Source of the DNA: Phaeosaccion multiseriatum
Lineage: Eukaryota; Ochrophyta, other classes
Direction: 5' to 3'
Length of the DNA stretch: 64,000 nt
NCBI GenBank assembly: GCA_965112735.1
Contig: OZ218959.1
Span: 1,984,001 to 2,048,000 of the forward strand
A program made the translations under genes and the position numbers. Shown here piece after piece: positions 56,444-64,000 of the stretch (position 1 is its first letter; each line of letters opens with the position of its first letter). Under the pieces are notes generated by a model. That model was not told where the DNA came from. It did not search any database and saw nothing but the letters and a program-made list of their open reading frames with translations.

Positions 56444-57316
56444 ATGCGGAGGGTCATGCTCCTTGTAGGGAAGGGCCACCACGTCTTCGTCGCCACAGTG
56501 TGTAAGGAGTGGCAAGAGTACTACAACGTGGCCCACCCTTCAGCCAAGACGTCCGTCCCGAGCGTGGTGGAGTCTGTCAAGCGCGTGCATTGGGCCAAGC
56601 AGTGTGGGTATGGGCTGGGTGTGAAGACTTTTAGGGCGGCGGCAGAGTACGGAGATGTGAGCATGTGCAAAGAGCTTCATCTTATGCGCTGCCCCTGGGA
56701 TAGAACAGTCTGTGAGGCCACTCTGAAGAATGCCAAGCATGGGCTGCGTATCCTCAGATGGCTGCGATCCGAGGACCTCCCCAAAAAGAGGCGGTGTACT
56801 TGGTCGGAGCATTGGATGGGCGTAGAAGCTGGCAAGTGGGGCAATGTGGAGGTTCTGGAGTGGCTTCTGTCTGACGAGTGCGAGGGCTTCCCGAGCTCAT
56901 GGATGTGGTTAGAAGCTGTGAAGGCTGGTCATCTTGACGTGCTTAAAGTACTTGTGCACCACCCTAAGATCAGAGCGAAGCTGGAGGCGGCAGGGGAACA
57001 CGACCAGTGGAAAAGAGGGGCTCTGTGGGCTGCCCACGCAGGCAATCTGGAAGTGCTGCAATGGCTGTACGTCAACGCCCGCGAGCTGTGCACTTGGGCT
57101 GCAGGTGTATGTTTTTGCGGAGTTTATCATGCCAAGAGCCTCTCTGTCTTGAAGTGGCTCCGATCAGAGGAGGTTATGTGTCCCTGGGACGACAGGGCAT
57201 GCCCACAGATCCTGAAAGACCGCAGTCGTTCTGGCTGGGATATGCTTCCTGCCGCCTTTGAGGAGATGAAGCAGTGGGTACACTCCAACGGACATCCCTG
57301 CAACTGCCAGGACTGA
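56444..57316 (+). CDS. F-box-like/ankyrin-type repeat protein (copy 2)
   Basis: A single exon of 290 aa from the ATG at 56444, collinear with residues 190-477 of copy 1. The F-box-like segment reads LLVGKGHHVFVATVCKEWQE. Repeats follow (AAEYGDVSMCKELHLMRCPW, ILRWLRSED, VEVLEWLLSDECEG, LDVLKVLVHHPKI, LEVLQWLYVNARELC, LSVLKWLRSEEVMCPWD), and the end is FEEMKQWVHSNGHPCNCQD. The coiled-coil N-terminus of copy 1 is missing, so the start may lie in an undetected upstream exon or the copy may be 5' truncated. Confidence 0.72.
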   Translation: MRRVMLLVGKGHHVFVATVCKEWQEYYNVAHPSAKTSVPSVVESVKRVHWAKQCGYGLGVKTFRAAAEYGDVSMCKELHLMRCPWDRTVCEATLKNAKHGLRILRWLRSEDLPKKRRCTWSEHWMGVEAGKWGNVEVLEWLLSDECEGFPSSWMWLEAVKAGHLDVLKVLVHHPKIRAKLEAAGEHDQWKRGALWAAHAGNLEVLQWLYVNARELCTWAAGVCFCGVYHAKSLSVLKWLRSEEVMCPWDDRACPQILKDRSRSGWDMLPAAFEEMKQWVHSNGHPCNCQD

Positions 57317-58064
57317 GGAAAGGGAGGGGGGCAGGGGCTGAGGGAGCTCTTGGCTCCGCGGCTGCTGCTTCCTTCCCTCGCAGCTCGACCCTGCCGTCGA
57401 GGACTGAGGGCGACCAGAGCTTCGTAGAGGGCGAGTGAGCACAGAGAGCCGCGGCGTAGGCAGGGAAGCGATGCGTCCAAACCAACCCTCTGCGTGGGCT
57501 TGTGCTCGCTTTGCGTTCAGAGGCAAGGTGGGGATCTCTCGTTCAGCTTTGACAAGTCGGAGGCTCGACGAGGGGAGGTGGGGCTATTCCCGGCCCCGCA
57601 TGCCTCGACAAAACAAACAAAAGCCGAAATAAACTCATTCACTTCCACTGCCGGCGATCCTTATTATTGGAGAGGCGAGTTGGAGTCGCATCCTCTCTAT
57701 ACTGTACTTGTACTCGCAGCTCATATCCTCATCTGAATTAGGGCCTTTCACAGTGCGTTGAGTTTCGCTACACACTCCAGCAACCAAGCAGGAGGTATCG
57801 TCGACGACGACGGGCAAACACCCCCCCTCCACACAAGGCAGAGTTCGAGCTGTCTCAGCGTCTTTCTTCCTCCACCATCCTCCTCCTCCTCCTGCTGCTG
57901 CTGCTGCTGCTGCTTTCCGTGCTCCACACAGAGAGAGCGGTGGCAGGCGTGTGTGTGCAGGAGGGCTTTCTCCGTGCAGAACTCCGACCACAGCGACAAC
58001 CAAAAAGCCGCCTCTCCCTCCCTTCCTCCCTCCCTCCCTCCCTTCCTCTCCATCAAACTCAATC
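57317..58064. other. Convergent intergenic region
   Basis: This lies between ankyrin copy 2 and the PPR gene. AAATAAA occurs near 57628 as a possible polyadenylation signal. Includes a CTG tract (57894-57915) and a CCTC tract (58020-58050). Confidence 0.5.
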
Positions 58065-59048
58065 TCACGACTTCTTCCTCTTCCTCCTCGTGCCCTGCGC
58101 ACACCACTTCAGAGCCTCTTCGGAGGGAAGCATGTTTCTCCTCTTCATAGCGTCGATAACCACCCTACCCGCCTGCATCCCCTTGCTCTTGGAGGCAGTT
58201 ATGATGGCTGAGTTGTACGCCTCCTCGCTGGCCACAAGGCCTCGATCTTGCAGGCGCCTCAGCAGGAAGATCGCCATGTCCCACTCCTTCAGCTCCCCAC
58301 ACGAAATGATGGCAGCACTGAGACAGAACGGGGGCGACGAGATATATGGCAGGCACGTCAGAAAGCCAGGCAGATAGAGGCACGTGGGCGTATAGAGTGC
58401 ACGTCGTGTGGTTGCTGCGCTGCATATGCAGGTTTCGGTGATTGGTGGGAGAAGCAGAAGGCGTCAGAGTGATGCTGTAGACCAGTGAGGCCCCCTGTCT
58501 TTGCCCCCCCCCCCAACCCCCCCTCCCACCACCCTCCGTCCCTACATTACCGCATATCAACTCACCAGGAGCCACGCAAGTCCGTCTCGATGCCCTTCTT
58601 GGTCATCTCCTGCAGCTTCTTGAGCACGAACATGTGCATGCCCTCCTTCTGCGCCAGGTGCAAAACCACCCCATAACACACCGAATCCAGGTCCTGCAGG
58701 TAGCCTCGGTGGTCTCGCATCGTTTCCCACCGACCCAGTGCCCTCATGCACCATACTCGATCGTCGGCTCTCAGACAGCACAGGAGGAGCTCGCGCAGCG
58801 ATTGGAGAGTGGCCTTCTGCCCGAGCGCTGCCATATCGTAAATCATTCCGCATGCCTCGCCCCGCAAGTCGTGCTTTGCAAAGACTTCCATGGCTGCGTT
58901 GTGGGCCTCGGTGGTGGGCTCCACGTCCTTCTCCCTCATCTCCTCCACGAGACGCAGAGCTTCATCGCAGTCTCCGGTGGCCACGCAGCACTCCAGCAAC
59001 GGCCCGTAGTAGCTGCCACTACCAATACTACTACTGCTGCTGCTACTG

Positions 59049-59087
<39 letters not shown>

Positions 59088-60460
59088 TGTACGCCCAACT
59101 CCTGCATTTGGGCCACCACCCGTCTCGTCTCTTCCACCAGACCTTGCCTCGCGCAAGCATGCGCAGCCGCCAGGAAGCACGCCTCGTCAGGACTGGGGAC
59201 AGCCCTCAGCGCTGCCAGCACCTCTGACGTCTGCCCTTCCCCGGCTCCGTAGGCCCTGATGACAGCCGCGTGGCAGGCGTTGCTAGGCTCCACGCCATGT
59301 TGAGGCATGTCTTGTGTCAAGATGCGAGAAGCGTGGGACGCGGCGGTGTTGCGAGTTTCTCCACTCCTACCACCACCACCACCACCACCACCATCAGCAG
59401 CTGCAGCAGTATCAGAGGCAGCTATAGAGGCGCAGGCGGAGAGGGCGGCTTCGAACACGTCCACGGTCGGCTTCACTCGGCCTTCGTCGTACACACGCTG
59501 CAGAATCATCCCCACCAGCTCAGCATCGGTAGCGCTCGTCTGAGCCTCTCCCTCCTCCACAGTAGCATCCGCAGTTGGGAACAGAGTAGCCAAAATTTCG
59601 ACGTCTGCCCGCACCAGCTTCTTCTTGGGTGAACCTTTCCGGGGCCCCACTCGCGGAGCACACGCCAAGAGGGCGTCGACATACACCTTCACGTACTCCG
59701 GCGCCACCTCATCACCACTGCTGCTATTGCCAGCCTGGTCTTTAACGATCAAGTCTAGCATACGGAGGGCGTTCCTTCCCTGCCCGCCGCACTCTTTGAG
59801 GGCGCGCATAGCCGCGGTGTACAGCGGCAGGTCTACCTCCAGTCCTTCTGTCTTTGCGGTCGCCAGCGCACTCCACACCTCCATCTGCCGGCCGCGCTGC
59901 CCGGCGATGAACAGCTCTCGACTCAGCCATCGCTTGAGCTCCCTCTTTCTGTCCTGCTTCTCAGCCTCAATGCGCTGCTCCCTCGCAGCTCTGCGCTGCT
60001 CCAACTCCTCGGGAGACGGCCGTGGCCTCCCTCCCTTGTCTCCCTCGTCATCAACATCACCATCTGCCGCATCTGCCGCAGCAGCATCACCCTCTGTCCC
60101 TGATCCGTTGTCTGTGGTCATGCAGAGTCGCTGGCAAAGTAAGTACTCCCTCTCGTCCCTCATTCTCGGCCGAAGTCGAGTGCCCATGCTCCCATCCGCT
60201 CGTGAGGCGATTCCTCTGCTGCCGCTGCTGCCGCTACTGCTACTGCAACCACTCCAACAGCTAGCCCTCACCCCCACTAAACCCCCCCTGCTGCCGCTAT
60301 GAAACCCGTTCTTGCTGGTCCGTACTGCTGCAGCCCCTCCTCTTCCTGGTGAGGCTGAGTATGGCGATGATCCTCTTGGCACAGTCGCTGCTGCTGCTCC
60401 CCACGCACCTCGCACAGCTAGTGCTTCGCTTCCAAGGGAAGCAACTCTACGTCGCAACAT
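58065..60460 (-). CDS. Pentatricopeptide repeat (PPR) protein, organellar
   Basis: Two exons, complement(58065..58317, 58566..60460), give 715 aa, junction in phase. PPR proteins bind organelle RNA. The N-terminus MLRRRVASLGSEALAVRGAW is Arg/Ala-rich with few acids, like a mitochondrial presequence. Repeat helices are visible: VDLPLYTAAMRALKECGGQG, VDVFEAALSACASI, EPSNACHAAVIRAYGAGEG, YYGPLLECCVATGDCDEALR, TTEAHNAAMEVFAKHDLRGE, YGVVLHLAQKEG, AAIISCGELKEWDMAIFLLR and EEAYNSAIITASKSKGMQAG. A poly-Ser run (59033-59087) interrupts the array. The C-terminus is a Lys/Arg cluster. Confidence 0.88.
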
Positions 60461-60654
60461 CTCCCCCAGTGCCTGACGAAGCAGAGAGGAGCCAAGGACA
60501 AGCGTAGGGACAGATACAAGAGGGAGAAGAGGAGAGGAAGGGAGGGATAATTGCCCCGGTGGGTACGTTTTTTTTCTTTTCGTTTTCTTTACTAAGCAAT
60601 CTCGTTACAGATTTTTCTTGCCTCACCAAGCACACAAGGGAGTGGCAAGATCGA
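60461..60654. promoter_or_regulatory. Divergent intergenic region (PPR / IQ protein)
   Basis: About 190 bases. The T-rich stretch followed by TTACAG at 60605-60611 may instead be an acceptor for an upstream exon of the IQ gene. Confidence 0.35.
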
Positions 60655-63083
60655 ATGGGCTTTGCCACGATGGAGAACGGGCTCTTCTGCACGCCGACTC
60701 CTCGCCAGAAGTCCAGCAAGTTCAGCGAGTATATTAGAAGGCATGGGCCGTATAGCAACGACACGCTCGATGAGGCCACCAATCGAAGGCTCAGGGAGGA
60801 GAGGGTCAAGAAGAGGAATGGGTGAGGAATCAACGGAGAGGACGGAGTAGGGGTAGAAGAGAGAGGAAGAGAGAGCAGGGAGAGAGATGGATAGAGAGAG
60901 AAGAAAATAAGAAGACGGAAGCTGACTTTTTGCTCTCCTGCTTGCTCACTCAGAGTATCTGTCCCGACTTGATGGCTAAACAATAACAGAGCAAAGATCG
61001 ACTACATGAGGCGACAGTTTCACCGCAAGGCGCGGGAAGTGGAGAAGATGCAGCAGGCCCTGCGGCACAGGCAGCGAAAGCTCGCCATGTTCGCACTCTA
61101 CAGCTGCTGTGCGGTGGTGGTACAGGCGGTCTGGAGGGGGTATCGAGGTGAGGAGCGGTGCCAAGGGCCCTCCCCGGCCCCCCGCCCGCCCACTCTGCAT
61201 GTCAATGTCTTGTCGTCTCGTGCTCTCTCCTCTCTTTTTTTAATTTCTTCAATCACTTGTGTGTGACGTGCTGCATGTCCCTCCGGCAGGCCGACGCCGG
61301 TGCGTGTACCTGCAAAAGGAAAGGGCAGCGCGGGTGATATGGAGCAATTGGCAGAGTCTAGTCCGCTTTCGCAAGCGACGAGTGCTGAAAAACTTTATCC
61401 GCAGAATAGTGGCCAGAACACGCATGGCAAAGGTTCGGAGGGCCGTCCTCATCCTCCAGGGCGGGGGCCGGGGCATGATTGGGCGGAGGAGAGCGAGGTT
61501 GGAGCGGCGAACCCACTCCGCTGTTGAGACAGTGATAGAGGACTTGTTTGTCGATGAGGCAGAACGAGCGTACTACCACCACTGCGCAGGGCTCATCCAG
61601 AAGCGCACCCGGGAGGTGTTGAAGCGGGTGAGCGAGCCACAAGGAAGAAAGGCATGGAGCCCTCTCCCGGGGAGGCGGGGGGGGGGTGCTGCTGGTCAGG
61701 AGGGGAGGGAGGGAGGGAGGGAGGGAGGGAGGGAGGGAGAAGGGGAGACACCGAAGCTAGGGGTTTGAGAGCCAGTGATATTGCGCCGGTTGAGTGTGGT
61801 GCACTTGCATTGTGAATTGTGCCATGCCCTGCCCTGCCCTGCCCTGCACCACCACACGCTGACAAAGGACAAACCCTAAACGACGTGACGTTCATCGCCC
61901 ATCGCAGAGAAAGAGAGAGAAGCTCAATAATCGAAAGAAGAAGAGGGGCAAGCGGGCGGCAGAGCTTGCTTTCGTAACGCAGCAAGGTTAGTGCAATCCC
62001 TCCCTCAGCGACAGAAAGGCGGCGAAGGAGAGATGGAGACATGCCGACAACCCTGCCACTTTCTCGGTCACGCCCCCCCCCCCCCCCCCCTTTCTCTCTC
62101 CCTCTCTCGCTCTCTCTCCTTTGTCCCCTCTGACAGTTCGATCAAGCGGCCCCCCTTCGAGCTTGTACTAAATCCAATCCCTCGCACTGCTATTCAACCC
62201 CCCGCCTCCAATTTCAGGTGCTCACACTGATCCCGGAGGCCCTTCTCGCGGCCACAGTCCCGACGGCGGAACCAAGCACAGCGGCAACTCGAGCGGTAAG
62301 GACCTCGGCAGAAGCTTCCCTGGATCGCACAAGGGAAACTCCCCGCTCGGCTCGGGCTCCACCGGCGGCGGTGGCGGTAGCGGACATGCCCCGCACCACG
62401 GAGGTCCGAACCCGGCCTCCTCCTCCTCCTCTTCCTCCTCCGCCGCCTCGCACAGCAGGACACGGAGAAGATCCTCGGGTGCTGCCTCCTCCGTTCATCA
62501 GGTCAATCACGTCAGTGGTGAAGTCTCTGCCAAGCCCGCCGCGATAGAGCATCATCATCACCATCATTATCAGCAGCAGCAGCAGCAGCAGGAGCAGCAG
62601 CAGGAGCAGCAGCATCAGCATCAGCAGCAGCAGCAGCAGCCGAGGAGACCGTCGATGGACAAGAAGTCCACAAGCAAATCAGGGCAAGGAGCAGGCCTGT
62701 CTCGGGGGAGACAAGTAGAGCATCTCGCTTCAGCAGCAGGGGGTGGTAGTCATGTTAGTGATGGTGGTGGTAGTCATGTTAGTGATGGTGGTGGTGGTGG
62801 CATTGGTGGTGGTGGTGATGGTGATGGTGGTGGTGGTGGAGCCCCTGAAAGAGTCGCGGCTCGCCCACTATCAGCAGTTGCGGGGCGGGCGACGGTTGCA
62901 GATACAGGAGGGGGCGGAGCACCAACATGTGTAGCACCAACAGGCGTAGCACCAACAGGCATAGCAGCGACAGCAGTGTTGCCAATGAGAACGCCGCCAG
63001 CAGGAGGAGGAGCGGCGGCGGCGTTTGCGCTAGATATGGAGGACAGCGCCCTCCAAATGTTCCCGGGCGAGGAAGACGACTGA
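60655..63083 (+). CDS. IQ-motif (calmodulin-binding) protein
   Basis: Five exons (60655..60821, 60990..61147, 61290..61627, 61908..61986, 62218..63083) give 535 aa with phases in register. The N-terminal region MGFATMENGLFCTPTPRQKS leads to a basic coiled coil and at least three IQ-like helices: VVVQAVWRGYRGRRRC, AARVIWSNWQSLVRFRKR and RAVLILQGGGRGMIGRRRA. Such motifs bind calmodulin or EF-hand light chains. A further helix (YYHHCAGLIQKRTREVLKR) and a Lys-rich patch follow. The last exon is low complexity (Gly/Ser, His and Gln runs, a GGGSHVSD repeat and VAPTG repeats). The start may lie in an upstream exon, since the frame is open back to the possible acceptor at 60610. Proteins of this kind are often flagellar or cytoskeletal; that is only a guess here. 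Confidence 0.72.
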
Positions 63084-63511
63084 GCTGAGAGGAGCCCCAG
63101 GAAAGTGACATATACACGCACACACACACATGCACACACACATATACTGTAGTACACACATACACACGCACATATACAAGCAGACACACACATGCACACA
63201 CGCATATACTGTAGTACACACATACACACGCACGCTTGTACAGCAGCCATACGCCCCCCCGCCCCTCTTCCATGTCCGTAACGCGGATCCCTCCTGCCTC
63301 CATAGACTGTACACACTTGGAGTTTATATACTTTTGAATGGAAGTCTCGTTGCCTTTGTTCTCCGGGGCCGTTCGCCAGCTTTGCGGTGGATATGAGTGA
63401 GAATGTCCTGCACTTTTAACACGCCCTCTACATTAGTATGTCTTAATTGAAGCGAAAGACAATGCAAGTCATCTCCCTCCCTCCGTCCCTCCCTCCTTCC
63501 TTCCTTCCCTC
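63084..63511. other. Convergent intergenic region
   Basis: Two near-identical CA-rich blocks (63110-63165 and 63170-63230) containing ATATACTGTAGTACACACAT form a short tandem duplication of about 60 bases. No coding signal. Confidence 0.6.
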
Positions 63512-64000
63512 CTACGAGGCCTGCAAAGTGGCCACCGCCGTCCGTAGCTTGCTGGCCGCAGATGCCACTGCCGGGTCCGTGTCGTCCATCCCCTTGAGCG
63601 CCAGAGCCATGAGGTCTTCTTTGTGAGGCATGAGAGCGAGATAAAGCTCTCCTCCTCCTCCTGCTGCCGCTGGCCCTCCCTCGTCCCCACCATGGCGTCT
63701 ATCTCCTCTCCTCGCCACCGCTAGAGCTGCCCCCATTGCCGCAGCTCGGACCTTGGAGTACTTCCCGTCTTTACTCCCTTCTAGCGCGGCGGCCAACACC
63801 CGATCCAGCACTCCGGCCGAAGAGGAGAGGAGCTCGCTCTCGCAGGAGTGGGTAGCCAGCACCTCAAGACACCCAAGCAGCTTCACCTTGACGCTCCACA
63901 CCTTGTGCTTGGTGGCACTCATGAGCGCCTTGGACAGCGGCGCGGCATTCTCCTTGTGAATATCCAGCACCGCCTGTATCGCCAACTGCCGCCGCTGCTG
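63512..64000 (-). CDS. 3'-terminal exon of a HEAT/ARM-type helical repeat protein (partial)
   Basis: The minus-strand frame runs off the window and ends at 63512. It reads LAIQAVLDIHKENAAPLSKA, HKVWSVKVKLLGCLEVLATH, KYSKVRAAAMGAALAVARR, EDLMALALKGMDDTDPAVAS and KLRTAVATL: paired amphipathic helices of HEAT type. The pattern recalls the C-terminus of proteasome adaptor ECM29 but I cannot confirm the family. At the window edge the codons for LAIQ are a TTGGCGATACAG variant of the dispersed motif, next to CAG/CGG triplets. Confidence 0.55.
   Translation of the reverse strand, partial: QQRRQLAIQAVLDIHKENAAPLSKALMSATKHKVWSVKVKLLGCLEVLATHSCESELLSSSAGVLDRVLAAALEGSKDGKYSKVRAAAMGAALAVARRGDRRHGGDEGGPAAAGGGGELYLALMPHKEDLMALALKGMDDTDPAVASAASKLRTAVATLQAS

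Overview
This window is nuclear DNA of an intron-rich eukaryote, most likely a photosynthetic stramenopile (ochrophyte alga). The evidence is: (1) a nuclear-coded PsbU gene and a second lumenal protein, both with bipartite leaders of secondary red-derived plastids (a signal peptide ending in an A|F site, then a hydrophobic thylakoid-transfer segment); (2) EsV-1-7 type C-x4-C-x9-C-x2-H repeats, a stramenopile hallmark; (3) frequent short GT-AG introns. A eustigmatophyte (Nannochloropsis-like) is my guess only. No tRNA, rRNA, CRISPR array or clear autonomous transposon was seen. All functional names rest on motif recognition by eye.

Layout: 80-3297 TMEM185-like/RING protein (+, 5' end outside the window); 4237-6595 ClpP (-); 6631-8044 alpha/beta hydrolase (-); 8505-9249 MTFP1-like protein (+); 9895-11616 damaged EsV-1-7 zinc-repeat gene (-); 12298-14935 FSP1/AIFM2-like oxidoreductase (+); 15502-18115 plastid-targeted DUF1350 hydrolase (-); 18551-20958 FCP/SCP-type phosphatase (+); 21904-30593 a 13-exon, 1800-residue multi-PDZ protein (-); 31310-31780 ankyrin relic (-); 32367-33085 small SH3-like protein (+); 34486-35599 small membrane protein (-, 5' end unresolved); 35877-37441 unknown lumenal protein (+); 38277-40114 PsbU (-); 40363-47425 SWAP/SURP splicing regulator with RS domain (+); 47777-50256 RNase H2 subunit A (-); 50587-52948 DEK_C-SWIB-SWIB protein (+); 54419-55852 and 56444-57316 tandem ankyrin-type paralogues (+); 58065-60460 PPR protein (-); 60655-63083 IQ-motif protein (+); 63512-64000 3' exon of a HEAT-type gene (-).

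Exon structures were built by hand from GT-AG sites. For every multi-exon gene reported as complete, the exon lengths sum to a whole number of codons, which is strong internal support. Neighbouring genes nearly always alternate strand, giving paired divergent promoters and convergent 3' ends. The genes are mostly unrelated housekeeping functions; the shared theme is organelles (PsbU, the lumenal protein, DUF1350, ClpP, MTFP1, PPR).

The most unusual signal is a dispersed 9-base core (TTGGTGATA) set in register inside CAG repeats. It recurs on both strands in exons, introns and intergenic DNA. The window is also very rich in micro- and minisatellites, many abutting splice sites.
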